This document shows positions 30,806-43,972 of a stretch of 64,000 nucleotides of DNA, one piece after another. The position numbers and the translations under genes are program-made. The notes below the pieces were generated by a model. That model ran no database searches and was not told the DNA's origin. It saw only the letters and a program-made list of their open reading frames with translations. The DNA is from Rhodanobacter sp. AS-Z3 (GTDB lineage Bacteria > Pseudomonadota > Gammaproteobacteria > Xanthomonadales > Rhodanobacteraceae), in assembly GCF_029224025.1 (NCBI RefSeq), contig NZ_CP119392.1, forward strand, positions 1,015,001-1,079,000, in the 5' to 3' direction. Every line of letters begins with the position of its first letter. The first letter of the stretch is position 1.

Positions 30806-31524
30806 GCGAGGCGACGGTTCGGTTGGAACCCTCGTGGATGGCGCGTATCGGTGATTACCTGCAGCGCCCCGACATGCAGGCGCTGGCAAGCTTCCTGCGG
30901 GATGAAATCCGGCACGGCAAACATGTTTATCCGCCCGGACCGGAAATTTTCTCCGCGTTCGCGCATACGCCGTTCGATGCGGTACGGGTGGTGATTCTCG
31001 GCCAGGACCCGTATCACGGTGCCGGCCAGGCACACGGTCTGTGTTTCTCGGTGCGCCCCGCCATGCGGGTGCCGCCATCGCTGAACAATATTTTCAAGGA
31101 AGTGGAACGCGATCTGGGTTTGCCGCGTCCTGATCACGGCTGTCTCATGCCGTGGGCTGATCGCGGCGTGCTGCTGCTCAACAGCGTGTTGACGGTGGAG
31201 GAGGGTCGCGCCGGTGCCCACCAAGGCAAGGGCTGGGAAGGTTTTACCGATGCCGCGATCGATGCGCTCAACCGTGAACGCGAAGGCTTGGTGTTCCTGC
31301 TGTGGGGTGCTCACGCGCAGCGCAAAGGTCAGTTGATCGATCGCAACCGTCACTGCGTGCTGACCTCCGTGCATCCCTCGCCACTATCGGCGCATCGCGG
31401 CTTCCTCGGTTGCGGGCACTTTTCCGAAACCAACCGCTACCTGGAAAGCTGCGGTCTTGCGTCCATCGACTGGTCGTTGCCACCGCGCTCGCTGTTGCCG
31501 GCAGCCGTGGCAAACGCTGGCTGA
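30802..31524 (+). CDS. ung: Uracil-DNA glycosylase, family 1
   Basis: Removes uracil from DNA to start base-excision repair. The 240-residue protein has GQDPYHGAGQAHGLCFSV with catalytic Asp69, LLNSVLTVEEGRAGAH, and the HPSPLSAHRGFLGCGHF loop. It is translated by ATGA overlap from the two-receiver gene, a coupling whose meaning is not clear. Confidence 0.97.
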   Translation: MSEATVRLEPSWMARIGDYLQRPDMQALASFLRDEIRHGKHVYPPGPEIFSAFAHTPFDAVRVVILGQDPYHGAGQAHGLCFSVRPAMRVPPSLNNIFKEVERDLGLPRPDHGCLMPWADRGVLLLNSVLTVEEGRAGAHQGKGWEGFTDAAIDALNREREGLVFLLWGAHAQRKGQLIDRNRHCVLTSVHPSPLSAHRGFLGCGHFSETNRYLESCGLASIDWSLPPRSLLPAAVANAG

Positions 31525-31527
31525 AGC

Positions 31528-32202
31528 TCAGATGTTCGCCCACATGCGCAACAGGTTCGCATGCGATTTGCTGACGATGTCGAAGGTGGCGCTCTTGCCC
31601 TCGCGACCGAAAATCTGTCGTTTGGCATTGTCCAGATCCCATAGCAGTTCGCGCTGCGCCGCATCGCGGACCTGACTCTGTACCCAGATGATGGCGGCAC
31701 GCCGGGAGCCGCGGGTCACTGGCGTCACGTGGTGCAGCGAATTCGCCGGATAGGCAATGGCTGCGCCAGCGTCCAGCTTGAAGCCGTATTCCATGCCACT
31801 GGCATCGACCACCAGATCGCCGCCGTCGTAGCTCGCCGGGTCGGACAGGAACACCGTGATCGCCACATCGGTGCGCACCGCGCTGCCCATGCCGCCCATC
31901 ACCGGCGCATCAACGTGCCGGCCGTATTGCATGCCGACGTCGTAGCGGTTGAACAGCGGCTGGGTCATTGCCACCGGCAGGACTGATGTCTGCAACAAGG
32001 CATTGCGCATGAAGGCGGCGTGCACGATATCCCGCAAGCGGTTTTGACTCTCGGTGTCGACCGCAACTTGCAGATTCTTTTTCACCTCGCGCGCCGACCA
32101 GCCGGCGGTGTCGGCCCCGTCGATAAAGGAAGCGTCACGGAGTTCGCTGCGGATCGCGTTCAGCTCGTCCGGGGTCAGCACATTGGGAGCACAAATGATC
32201 AC
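31528..32202 (-). CDS. PKHD-type Fe(II)/2-oxoglutarate-dependent hydroxylase (PiuC-like)
   Basis: A 224-residue member of the PiuC/YbiX family, linked in other bacteria to iron uptake. The facial triad is His96 and Asp98 (GRHVDAP) with distal His158 (SLHHVTPV), and the 2-oxoglutarate-binding Arg is in GSRRAAI. N-terminal LTPDELNAIRSEL and C-terminal GREGKSATFDIVSKSHANLLRMW are family-typical. No TonB receptor gene is adjacent. It ends 3 bases after the convergent ung gene. Confidence 0.9.
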   Translation of the reverse strand: MIICAPNVLTPDELNAIRSELRDASFIDGADTAGWSAREVKKNLQVAVDTESQNRLRDIVHAAFMRNALLQTSVLPVAMTQPLFNRYDVGMQYGRHVDAPVMGGMGSAVRTDVAITVFLSDPASYDGGDLVVDASGMEYGFKLDAGAAIAYPANSLHHVTPVTRGSRRAAIIWVQSQVRDAAQRELLWDLDNAKRQIFGREGKSATFDIVSKSHANLLRMWANI

Positions 32203-32306
32203 GATGATTCCGCCTGGCGAAACGTTTCTGGAGCGACCTTGCTGGATCGCGAAAAGTCATTGTATCGGTCGCGGAACCGCCTGCAAGCAGAGGGTGCAGA
32301 CGCCCC

Positions 32307-33074
32307 TCAATCACTTGCCGATACGCCTTCTGCCTGCCGCCGACTGCCGAGCAGCTCCCGCAGATGGGTTTTGGCGCGATGAACGGCGTCTGCCAGCAGG
32401 TAACCTTTGGCGACGTTTGCGGCGATACCGGCCGAAAGAATGCAGCCGGTGCCGTGCAGGTCCTTGACCGACAACCACGGTGCTGCGAAGCGGTGTGTGT
32501 CGTCGGCGGTGATCAGTAGATCGACCGCTTCGGCCAGTGCGGCGTGACCACCTTTCATGACCACCGCTGCTGGCCCAAGCGCGAGCAGGGCGTGCCCTTG
32601 CGCGATCATTTCCGCTTCGTTGCGTGCGCATGGCGTGCCCAGCAGTGCAGCGGCCTCGGCGAGATTGGGTGTGAGGCAATCACTCAGCGGCAGCAGGCGC
32701 TGACGCATGAGCCGCAGTGCGCGCGTCTCCAGCAAGCGGCGGCCCGACGTGGCGATCAGCACCGGATCGAGCACCACGAATGCCGGCCGTCGGCGAGTCA
32801 ACTGTGCGGCCACGGTGGCAACGATCTGCTCGCTGGCGAGCATGCCAAGCTTGACCGCATCGATGCTCATGCCATCGAAGACGGCATCCATTTGCGCCCG
32901 TACCATCGCCGCCGACATTCGCTGGATTGAGCGGACACCATGCGTGTTCTGGGCCGTCACTGCCGTCACCACGGTGGCGGCGTCCACGCCCAGCGCGGCG
33001 CATGTTTTCAAGTCAGCCTGGATGCCGGCACCACCGCAGGAATCGGAGCCGGCGATCGACAATACCCGCTTCAT
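32307..33074 (-). CDS. thiD: Hydroxymethylpyrimidine/phosphomethylpyrimidine kinase
   Basis: Last gene of the thiamine operon, 255 residues. It phosphorylates HMP and HMP-P to HMP-PP. Motifs are LSIAGSDSCGGAGIQADLKT, the ribokinase-like catalytic region LHGTGCILSAGIAA with the base Cys/Asp region, and VVMKGGHA. Its start overlaps the thiF stop by ATGA. The start was taken at MKRVLSIAG. Confidence 0.95.
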   Translation of the reverse strand: MKRVLSIAGSDSCGGAGIQADLKTCAALGVDAATVVTAVTAQNTHGVRSIQRMSAAMVRAQMDAVFDGMSIDAVKLGMLASEQIVATVAAQLTRRRPAFVVLDPVLIATSGRRLLETRALRLMRQRLLPLSDCLTPNLAEAAALLGTPCARNEAEMIAQGHALLALGPAAVVMKGGHAALAEAVDLLITADDTHRFAAPWLSVKDLHGTGCILSAGIAANVAKGYLLADAVHRAKTHLRELLGSRRQAEGVSASD

Positions 33075-34057
33075 GTGCGGCTGCCGGCTAGCGCGAGCAG
33101 GGCGATATTTTCGAAATGGTGTTTTTGTAGCAGGCGTGCCGCACGCCAGGCACGGACTCCGCTTGGACAGCACAGTACGACGCGATTCTTGCCCGGCGAG
33201 TAGCTGGCTGCAAACGCATCGATGTCATCTGCGGTGAAGCGCAGCGCCTGTGCCAAAGCTGGCACGGGAGCTTCCTCCAGTCCACGCAAATCCACCACCA
33301 GGTCATCGGTCGTGACATCGCCGATGTCGATGAAATGCAGCGGGTCAGCGGCCGGCTCGCTGGTGTTGTGGAAGGCGAAACCACCGAACGTGAGTCGGCG
33401 CGCGTCAAAGCTCAGCAGGCGCCCCAACGGCGACGGCGAGATACCCAGCAACAGTTGCAACACGCATTGCGCCTGCAGGCTGCCGATGATGCCGAGCAGA
33501 CTGCCAAGCACGCCGGCACTGCTGCAGTTCGCCGCGCGTTCGGGCATGTCGGGAAACACGGCACGATAGCTGGGTGCGCCGCCGCAGAACCCTCCAACGT
33601 AACCAGCCAGGCCTACGGCCGATGCACTGATCAGGGGTTTGTCGCGCTGCAGACACGCGTCGCTCAAGACGTACGTGGTGGCGAGGCTGTCCGCGGCATC
33701 GACCACGACGTCGACTGCGGTGACCAAAGCCGCAGCATTGCCGACGGCAAGTCGTTGTGCCAATGCGCTGACCAGAAGGGTCGGGTTCAGCCGCAGCAGG
33801 GCGGCACGGGCAGCGTCGACCTTGAACGCGCCGATATCGGTCATCGTGTACAGCGGCTGCCGATGCAGATTGGTTTCCTCGACCACGTCATGGTCAATCA
33901 GCACCAGCTCGCCGACCCCGGCCGCAGCCAGATACTGCAGTACCGGACAGCCAAGGCCGCCGGCGCCCACCACCAGAACCTTCGCACTGGCAAGTCGAGC
34001 CTGACCGATGTCGCCGACTTCAGGCAGGACGATCTGACGTGCATAGCGAGCGGTCAT
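33071..34057 (-). CDS. thiF: ThiF/MoeB-family adenylyltransferase with rhodanese tail
   Basis: Activates the C terminus of ThiS by adenylation for sulfur loading. The 328-residue protein has GAGGLGCP (31-38), the Arg-finger region ETNLHRQPLY, DAADSLATTYVLSDAC and the catalytic-Cys region ANCSSAGVLGSLLG (Cys178). Both CxxC zinc pairs of ThiF/MoeB are missing: the first reads PSYRAVFP (Ser163, Ala166) and the second region NTSEPAADP has no Cys. Residues 245-328 form a short rhodanese domain with CCPSGVRAWRAA (Cys296/297), which may supply the sulfur. It is coupled to thiE and thiD by ATGA overlaps. Confidence 0.9.
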   Translation of the reverse strand: MTARYARQIVLPEVGDIGQARLASAKVLVVGAGGLGCPVLQYLAAAGVGELVLIDHDVVEETNLHRQPLYTMTDIGAFKVDAARAALLRLNPTLLVSALAQRLAVGNAAALVTAVDVVVDAADSLATTYVLSDACLQRDKPLISASAVGLAGYVGGFCGGAPSYRAVFPDMPERAANCSSAGVLGSLLGIIGSLQAQCVLQLLLGISPSPLGRLLSFDARRLTFGGFAFHNTSEPAADPLHFIDIGDVTTDDLVVDLRGLEEAPVPALAQALRFTADDIDAFAASYSPGKNRVVLCCPSGVRAWRAARLLQKHHFENIALLALAGSRT

Positions 34058-34662
34058 GAGGGAACCCGGGTGGCAGCGACCCAGTCGCAAACGCGCGCGC
34101 AAGGATCGGCATGACGCGTGACGTCGCTGACCACGGCGACGCAATCCGCGCCGGCGTCGAAGCAACCGGGCGCGCGTTCCAAGGTGATGCCGCCGATGGC
34201 TACCAGGGGCCGATCACCCACCCGCCGTTTCCACTCGCTGATGCGCGACAAGCCCTGCGGTGCCCATGGCATGTGCTTGAGCGTGGTGTGGTAGACCGGA
34301 CCCAGCGCCACGTAATCGGGGTCAAGCGCCAGTGCCGCGTTCAGTTCGTGGTGATCGTGCGTGCTGATGCCGAACTTGATCCCACCTGTGCGGATTGCCC
34401 TGATGTCGGCGTCGAGCAGATCCTGCTGGCCGAGATGGATGAACTCCGCACCTTCATCGAGTGCGATCTGCCAGTGGTCGTTGACCACCAAGGTCACCGC
34501 TTGCACGCGACACATGGCCAGTGCCGCACGTACTTCGCGGCGAACGATATCGACCGGCTGTTGCTTGATGCGCAACTGCACCCAGCCGATACCCAGTGGC
34601 ATCAGTCGAGCCACCCAGTCGGCGCTGTCGACAATGGGATAGAACGCCGGAAGTGCCGTCAT
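34054..34662 (-). CDS. thiE: Thiamine-phosphate synthase
   Basis: Joins HMP-PP and thiazole phosphate to thiamine phosphate. The 202-residue TIM barrel has [58 protein letters not shown] and AIGGITLE. The ATG overlapping the thiG stop as ATGA is chosen; another ATG lies three codons upstream. Confidence 0.95.
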   Translation of the reverse strand: MTALPAFYPIVDSADWVARLMPLGIGWVQLRIKQQPVDIVRREVRAALAMCRVQAVTLVVNDHWQIALDEGAEFIHLGQQDLLDADIRAIRTGGIKFGISTHDHHELNAALALDPDYVALGPVYHTTLKHMPWAPQGLSRISEWKRRVGDRPLVAIGGITLERAPGCFDAGADCVAVVSDVTRHADPCARVCDWVAATRVPS

Positions 34663-35429
34663 GGCAGCCATGCCTTGCCCGCTATCGGCGTCGACGGCAC
34701 GGCAAGATCGCGCGGCTCCATCGGCTGTGCTTCGAAACCGGCGCGCCCCGCTTCGATCGCGCGCGCAAACGCGCCGGCCATCGCCACCGGGTCGCCGGCC
34801 ATCGCCACGGCGGTATTCAACAACACGCCGTCGACGCCCAGTTCCATCGCCGCTGCGGCATGCGATGGTCGACCGATACCGGCGTCGACGATCAGCGGCA
34901 CTTCGGGGAAGTGGGCGCGCAGCGCGCGCAGGCCGAAGACATTGTTGAGCCCGCGGCCACTGCCGATCGGCGCACCCCATGGCATCAGTACGCGGCAACC
35001 CGCTTGCAGCAGCCGATCCGCCACGACCAGATCCTCGGTGGTGTACGGAAACACCTCGAAGCCATCGGCGCTCAGTTCGGCGGCGGCTTCGACCAGGCCA
35101 AAAACATCCGGCTGCAGCGTGTCGGCGTCACCGATCACCTCCAGCTTGATCCACCGCGTCTGGAAGATGTCGCGTGCCATTCTCGCCGTCGTCACCGCTT
35201 CCTTCACCGAATGGCAGCCGGCGGTGTTCGGAAGCACACGCACGCCAAGTTGGCGGATCAGTGACCAGAACCCTTGTCCGCTGCGCTGCCCGCCGCCCTC
35301 GCGCCGCAACGACACGGTGACCACTTCCGTACCGGATGCGCGAACCGCGTCGGCCAGCATCGCCGGTGAGGGATAGCGCGCGCTGCCCAGCAGCAAGCGG
35401 GAGTCCAATTCGATGTCATAGAGATGCAT
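34659..35429 (-). CDS. thiG: Thiazole synthase
   Basis: Builds the thiazole ring from deoxyxylulose phosphate, dehydroglycine and ThiS thiocarboxylate. The 256-residue protein has [14 protein letters not shown], the Schiff-base lysine in [30 protein letters not shown] and [15 protein letters not shown]. It follows thiS by 3 bases. Confidence 0.97.
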   Translation of the reverse strand: MHLYDIELDSRLLLGSARYPSPAMLADAVRASGTEVVTVSLRREGGGQRSGQGFWSLIRQLGVRVLPNTAGCHSVKEAVTTARMARDIFQTRWIKLEVIGDADTLQPDVFGLVEAAAELSADGFEVFPYTTEDLVVADRLLQAGCRVLMPWGAPIGSGRGLNNVFGLRALRAHFPEVPLIVDAGIGRPSHAAAAMELGVDGVLLNTAVAMAGDPVAMAGAFARAIEAGRAGFEAQPMEPRDLAVPSTPIAGKAWLP

Positions 35430-35432
35430 GGT

Positions 35433-35614
35433 TCACCCGCCTTGCATCGGCGCGAGAATTTCCAGCACGTCGCCCTCGGTCAGCACGGTACTGTCGCGCT
35501 GATCGACCGGTACGAACGTCGCATTCAGGGCGGTGGCGACAATGGCTTGTCGATAATTGAGTGCGTCCAGCGCCTGTGCCAGCGTGGTCGCTTGCACGTC
35601 ATGGGCGATGCCGT

Positions 35615-35630
<16 letters not shown>
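35433..35630 (-). CDS. thiS: Sulfur carrier protein ThiS
   Basis: The 65-residue ubiquitin-like protein ends in the required GlyGly (APMQGG) and has the typical LNATFVPVDQRDS and EGDVLEIL strands. It carries sulfur as a C-terminal thiocarboxylate to ThiG. Its start lies 16 bases inside the thiO end. Confidence 0.96.
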
Positions 35631-38617
<2,987 letters not shown>

Positions 38618-38805
38618 GTGCCGGAGGATGGCCGGGCATCCGCAGACTGTCAAGCTGGATGGGGGGAATGCAGCATCCATGGCGTGGCTTGTGCCGTATG
38701 CACCAGCGGGCCCCTAAAATGCTGCACAAAGGTGTCGCTCGTGACGTGCTGTGAACGTAACCGCACGCAAACTGCTACCGAATGGGAGAAGACTGGACAG
38801 TTTTC

Positions 38806-38834
38806 TTGAATATATGTACCATTCAGTTCATTAA
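38806..38834 (+). promoter_or_regulatory. Candidate sigma-70 promoter of rpoH
   Basis: TTGAAT (38806-38811) and CATTAA (38829-38834) are separated by 17 bases in an AT-rich stretch within otherwise GC-rich DNA. Transcription would start near 38841, just before the CIRCE operator. Position and spacing are good; the -10 match is only fair. Confidence 0.5.
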
Positions 38835-38856
38835 AAGCCCGGAACCAACCCCGGAC

Positions 38857-38883
38857 TTAGCACTCCAATTATCCGAGTGCTAA
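38857..38883 (+). promoter_or_regulatory. CIRCE operator (HrcA binding site) upstream of rpoH
   Basis: TTAGCACTC, nine bases, GAGTGCTAA: a perfect match to the CIRCE consensus. It lies 15 bases downstream of the expected transcription start, 17 bases before the GGAGG site and 30 bases before the rpoH ATG. HrcA bound here would repress rpoH. In the mRNA the inverted repeat could also form a hairpin near the ribosome-binding site. Confidence 0.93.
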
Positions 38884-38913
38884 ACTTTGACGTCATTGCA
38901 GGAGGTTCCACCC

Positions 38914-39774
<861 letters not shown>

Positions 39775-39815
39775 TGTGAGTCGCCGAAGTACCCGTCGCT
39801 AGACGGGTGCCTGAA

Positions 39816-39839
39816 AAACGGCCCCGCGAGGGGCCGTTT
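39816..39839. terminator. Bidirectional terminator between rpoH and ndh
   Basis: AAACGGCCCC-GCGA-GGGGCCGTTT is a perfect 10-base-pair stem with a four-base loop. It is flanked by A residues on one side and Ts on the other and lies between two convergent genes. Confidence 0.82.
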
Positions 39840-39859
39840 GCGTATGCGCCCGGAAAACG

Positions 39860-41152
39860 TCATTCATCCACGGGTGCGTCGTCATCCGGGGTGTCGTCAC
39901 CGGCGACGATGCGCGCGTGCCGCTGGTGCGTGCAATACGCCCACGCCCAATCCAGCATCACCACCAATCGGTTGCGGAAGCCGATCAGAAAATAGATGTG
40001 TGCCAGCAGCCACACAGACCAGGCGAGGAAACCGGAGAGTTTCACCCGGCCGAATTGCGCTACCGCCGCCATCCGTCCGATGGTGGCCAGCGAGCCTTCG
40101 TCGCGATAGCGGAATGGGGCTGTTTCGCTTCCGCCTTGCAGACGTGTGCGGATCAGCGTGCCGACATACCGGCCCATCTGTTTGGCGGCCGGCGCCACGC
40201 CGGGTACCGGTTTGCCAGTGGCCTGGGCGATTCCGGCGAGGTCACCGACGACAAACACTTCGGGGTGTCCGGGCAGGCTCAGATCGGGCAATACCTGCAC
40301 CCGCCCGGCATGATCGAGCGCGGTGTCGAGCATGCGTCCCACTGGCGAGGCGGCCACGCCCGCAGCCCAAAGCACCGTGCGCGCTGTCAGGCGTCGATCG
40401 CCCAGCTTCACGCCCTCTGCGTCGATGTCGGTAACGGCGGCGCCCGTATGAACTTCCACGCCGAGGTGCTCGAGTTGCTGGCGAGCCTTGTCTGACAAGA
40501 TCGAATCAAACGCCGGCAGCAGCCGTGGCCCAGCTTCGATCAGGCGTACCGAAGCGCATCGCGGGTCGCACCGACTAAACTCATGGGACAAGGTGTGTCG
40601 TGCCAGCTCGATCAAGGTCCCGGCCAGTTCGACGCCGGTGGAGCCGCCGCCGACCACGACAAAATTGAGCCAGGCCTGGCGGAGTTCCGGATCGTTCTCG
40701 CGCTCAGCGTGTTCAAACGCAAGCAGGACGCGACGACGGATCAGGAACGCGTCGTCCAGGGTTTTCAGCCCTGGCGCATGGCGCTCCCACTCGTCGTGGC
40801 CGAAGTAGGCGTGGGTAGCACCGGTGGCAACCACCAGAAAATCGTAGTCCAGCAAGCCATGGGCGCATTGCACCCGCTGAGCGGCGAGATTGACGCCGAT
40901 GACTTCGTCCAGCAGCACGCTGACGTTGTTCTGACGCCGCAGGATCTGCCGCAACGGCGCGGCGATCGACGGGGCCGCCAGGCTTGCCGTGGCGACCTGA
41001 TACAGCAGCGGCTGGAACAAGTGATGGTTGCGCCGATCCACCAGGGTGATTCTTGCCGCGGCACCAGCGAGTTGCCGGGCTGCCGCCATGCCGCCGAAAC
41101 CGCCGCCGAGAATCACGACATGCGGGTTGACGCGGTCGGCCGTGGCGGACAA
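39860..41152 (-). CDS. ndh: Type II NADH dehydrogenase
   Basis: A 430-residue single-subunit NADH:quinone oxidoreductase that does not pump protons. FAD-binding GGGFGGMAAA at the N terminus, NADH-binding VVVGGGSTGVELAG in the middle and VFVVGDLAGIAQATGKPVPGVAPAAKQMG are clear. A hydrophobic C-terminal stretch (FLAWSVWLLAHIYFLIGF) anchors it to the membrane. ctpA lies 5 bases upstream on the same strand, so the genes may be co-transcribed. Confidence 0.92.
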   Translation of the reverse strand: MSATADRVNPHVVILGGGFGGMAAARQLAGAAARITLVDRRNHHLFQPLLYQVATASLAAPSIAAPLRQILRRQNNVSVLLDEVIGVNLAAQRVQCAHGLLDYDFLVVATGATHAYFGHDEWERHAPGLKTLDDAFLIRRRVLLAFEHAERENDPELRQAWLNFVVVGGGSTGVELAGTLIELARHTLSHEFSRCDPRCASVRLIEAGPRLLPAFDSILSDKARQQLEHLGVEVHTGAAVTDIDAEGVKLGDRRLTARTVLWAAGVAASPVGRMLDTALDHAGRVQVLPDLSLPGHPEVFVVGDLAGIAQATGKPVPGVAPAAKQMGRYVGTLIRTRLQGGSETAPFRYRDEGSLATIGRMAAVAQFGRVKLSGFLAWSVWLLAHIYFLIGFRNRLVVMLDWAWAYCTHQRHARIVAGDDTPDDDAPVDE

Positions 41153-41156
41153 GGGA

Positions 41157-42527
41157 TCAGCGCCGGTCGGCGGCAGGCTGGCGCAGCGCCATGCCCTTGA
41201 GCACGTTCAAGGCCTGTGACAAGGCATAGTCACTGGTTGCCAGCTTGGCGTCGGCGGCGCTGCCATCCGCGTTGATGTCGGTGCCGGCCTTGGCGTTCTC
41301 GTTGGCGAGATGGTTGGGCAGGTCGGCTTCCGAGCTGATCAGCACGGGCCCGCTGTCCGCCTTGTTCACGGTGAGCTCGGCCAGCGCGATGTCGGGCTTG
41401 ATGCCTTCGGCCTGGATCGAGGTTCCGTTCGGCGTGTAATAGCGTGCGGTGGTGATCTTCACCGCGTGATCGGCGTCCAGTGGCAACACGGTCTGCACGA
41501 CGCCCTTGCCGAACGTGCGCTGGCCCATCGTCAGCGCGCGATGATTGTCCTTCAGCGCGCCGGCAACGATCTCGGCGGCCGAGGCTGTACCGTTGTTGGT
41601 CAGCACGATCAGCGGCGCGGCGTTGAGCTGGTCACCGGGATGCGCCTTGAAGCTCATGTTCGAATCCTGCAGGCGGCCGCGCGTGGTCACGATGGTGCCG
41701 CTGTCGAGAAAATCATCGCTGACCCCGACCGCGGCGGTCAGCAAGCCACCCGGGTTGTTGCGCAGATCCAGCACCGCGCCCTTTGCTGCGCCGTTCTTCT
41801 TGATCAGTGCGGCGAGCTTGCTTTCGAGATCACTGGCAGTGTCTGCCTGGAACTGGGTGATCCGAATATAGACATAGCCGGGTTCCAGTTCACGCACCTT
41901 GATGCTGCTGACGGAAATGCTCTCGCGCACCAGCTGCAGGTCGATCAGCTTGTCACTGTTCGCATGCGCGATGGTCAGCTCGATCTTGCTGCCGGGCTTG
42001 CCGCGCAGCTGGCGGAACATGTCGTCCACGTTTTGCGCGTCGATCAGGCTGCCGTTGATCTTGACGATGCTGTCGCCCGGCTTGATACCGGCGCGTGCAG
42101 CCGGGGTGTCGTCAATTGGCGAGACAATGCGCAGGCCGCCGTCGACCTGCAGCACCTCGATCCCCAGCCCGCTGTATTCGCCGGTGGTGTCTTCGTCGAG
42201 CTGGGTGAGCCCTTCCTTGTCCAGGTATTCGCTGTGTGGATCAAGCCCGGCCAGCATGCCGGTGATCGCTGCCTTCATCAGGGTCTTGTCGTCGACCTTC
42301 TCCACATACGCCTGGCGCACCACTTCGTAGACGCGACTGAAGTTGCGAATATCGTCGAGGTCCACGGCACTCGGCACGCTGGCGCTGCTGCTGGCAGCCG
42401 GCAGGTCAACCGGCGGCGCGACACTGGCGGCGCTGGCTGGTGCAACCTGGGCGCGGCTGCTTGGCGCCATCAGTACCAGCGGTGCGGTCAGCAGCAAGAC
42501 GAGCGGAAGACGGGAAGTTGGATGCAT
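41157..42527 (-). CDS. ctpA: Carboxyl-terminal processing protease, S41 family
   Basis: A 456-residue periplasmic serine protease with signal peptide (LPLVLLLTAPLVLMAPSSRA). It has a PDZ domain (LGIEVLQVDGGLRIVSPIDDTPAARAGIKPGD) and the catalytic Ser in NNGTASAAEIVAGAL with Lys in TFGKGVVQT. Such proteases cut cell-wall enzymes or their regulators. The gene lies after the envC-like gene, which fits a role in envelope hydrolase control. Confidence 0.93.
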   Translation of the reverse strand: MHPTSRLPLVLLLTAPLVLMAPSSRAQVAPASAASVAPPVDLPAASSSASVPSAVDLDDIRNFSRVYEVVRQAYVEKVDDKTLMKAAITGMLAGLDPHSEYLDKEGLTQLDEDTTGEYSGLGIEVLQVDGGLRIVSPIDDTPAARAGIKPGDSIVKINGSLIDAQNVDDMFRQLRGKPGSKIELTIAHANSDKLIDLQLVRESISVSSIKVRELEPGYVYIRITQFQADTASDLESKLAALIKKNGAAKGAVLDLRNNPGGLLTAAVGVSDDFLDSGTIVTTRGRLQDSNMSFKAHPGDQLNAAPLIVLTNNGTASAAEIVAGALKDNHRALTMGQRTFGKGVVQTVLPLDADHAVKITTARYYTPNGTSIQAEGIKPDIALAELTVNKADSGPVLISSEADLPNHLANENAKAGTDINADGSAADAKLATSDYALSQALNVLKGMALRQPAADRR

Positions 42528-42660
42528 GAAAGCGGACTCCGCACAACAAATGGGCCGTGCGCGCGCACGCCGTGGAAAAGGGAACAGAGCCTGAGACAAC
42601 CAAACCCCGCAGGAATTCATCGAAACTGGAAGCTAGCCTGCGTCGCCACGCCGGCTGGCG

Positions 42661-43884
42661 TCAATGATGCTGGCTGAGCCAACTGCGCGGATCGACCGGC
42701 TTGCTGTTCTTGCGCAGCTCGAAGTAAACGCCGGTATTGATGCCGGTAGGCGGGCTGGCGGTGCCGATCACCTGACCCGCTTCGACCTGGTCGCCGACGT
42801 CGCGCAACAGGCTCTCGTTGTTGCCGTACATGCTCATCCAGCCGTTGCCGTGGTTGACGATTACCAGCATGCCGTAGCCGCGCAGGAAGCCCGCGTAGAT
42901 CACCTTGCCTCGAGCCACGGCATGGATGTCACTGCCGCCGCTGGCCTTGATCAATACGCCATTGCCGTAACTGTGCACGTCACCGCTGGCAGGCCATGGC
43001 AGGTTGCCGCGGATATTGGCGCTGGCGCCGCCGACATCGATCGGCGGTGGCGGTTTGCGCCCAGGGTGCTTGCGCACGGTATTGGCCTGTTCTGCGGCAG
43101 CACGCGCAGCGGCTTCGTCGATGGCCTTCTGCAATTTGTCGAGCAGGTTGTTCAGCGATTGCGCGTTCTGCTTCAAGGCCGCCAGTTTCTGCGCCTGATC
43201 CTTGTATCTGGCATCGGCTTCGGTGGCCAGCTTCTGCTGCATTTCACGCTGTTTGCCCAGGGTGCTGGCCTGCTGTTCCCGCTTGAGTCTGGCTGCCTGC
43301 AGTGCCTGTTGCTCGACCGTGATCGAGCTTTCCAGTTGTTGCAAGGTGGCCAGATCACCCATCAACTTCTCGACGCGTTGCATGCGGTCCTGCTGGAAGT
43401 ACTTCGAATACACCAGTGCCCGTGCAATGCGCGATACGTCTTCATCGCCCAGCAACAGGCGCAGATCCGAGCCGTGGCCGAGCGCATAGGTGGCGCGCAG
43501 CAAGTCGGCGATCGCGGCACGCTGGTTGTGCAGGGTCTGGTTCAACGCGGAGCGCTGCTGCTGCAGTTGTTCGAGTTGCTGCTGTTTTGCGGCCAGTTCA
43601 GCATCGGTCTGGCGCACCGCCCGTGCTGCCGCCGCCAGTGCATTGGCTTGCCTGGCCAGTTCGGCATTCACGCTGTCGCGTCGCGTGGCCGTATCCGCCT
43701 GCTGCTTCGCCAGCGCTTCCATCTTCTGTTGCAGGTCGGCGAGCTTCTTCTTCGCTTCGGCTTGTTCGCCGAGCGTGCCGGAAACCTGATGCGCAGTGGC
43801 TGTGGGCATGCCCAGCCCGCAGGTCAGCAGTGCGACGAGCAGACTGGAAAGGAAGCGGCTGGCGACACGACGGCGATTGGGCAT
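42661..43884 (-). CDS. envC: Murein hydrolase activator EnvC-like protein
   Basis: The 407-residue protein has a signal peptide (FLSSLLVALLTCGLGMPTATA), a long coiled coil of Gln/Lys/Glu/Ala (about 35-260) and a C-terminal LytM/M23 domain (GVLIKASGGSDIHAVARGKVIYAGFLRGYGMLVIVNHGNGWMSMYG). As in E. coli EnvC the metal-binding residues of M23 are not complete, so it should activate amidases rather than cut peptidoglycan. FtsEX, its usual controller, is encoded 14 kb away. Confidence 0.92.
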   Translation of the reverse strand: MPNRRRVASRFLSSLLVALLTCGLGMPTATAHQVSGTLGEQAEAKKKLADLQQKMEALAKQQADTATRRDSVNAELARQANALAAAARAVRQTDAELAAKQQQLEQLQQQRSALNQTLHNQRAAIADLLRATYALGHGSDLRLLLGDEDVSRIARALVYSKYFQQDRMQRVEKLMGDLATLQQLESSITVEQQALQAARLKREQQASTLGKQREMQQKLATEADARYKDQAQKLAALKQNAQSLNNLLDKLQKAIDEAAARAAAEQANTVRKHPGRKPPPPIDVGGASANIRGNLPWPASGDVHSYGNGVLIKASGGSDIHAVARGKVIYAGFLRGYGMLVIVNHGNGWMSMYGNNESLLRDVGDQVEAGQVIGTASPPTGINTGVYFELRKNSKPVDPRSWLSQHH

Positions 43885-43972
43885 GGGCTGATTATCGCCG
43901 AGCCGACGGTGATTGGGCGAACGGTTCCACCCATGATGGAAACCACCGCCTTGCATGGCGTAGATTCGACCG

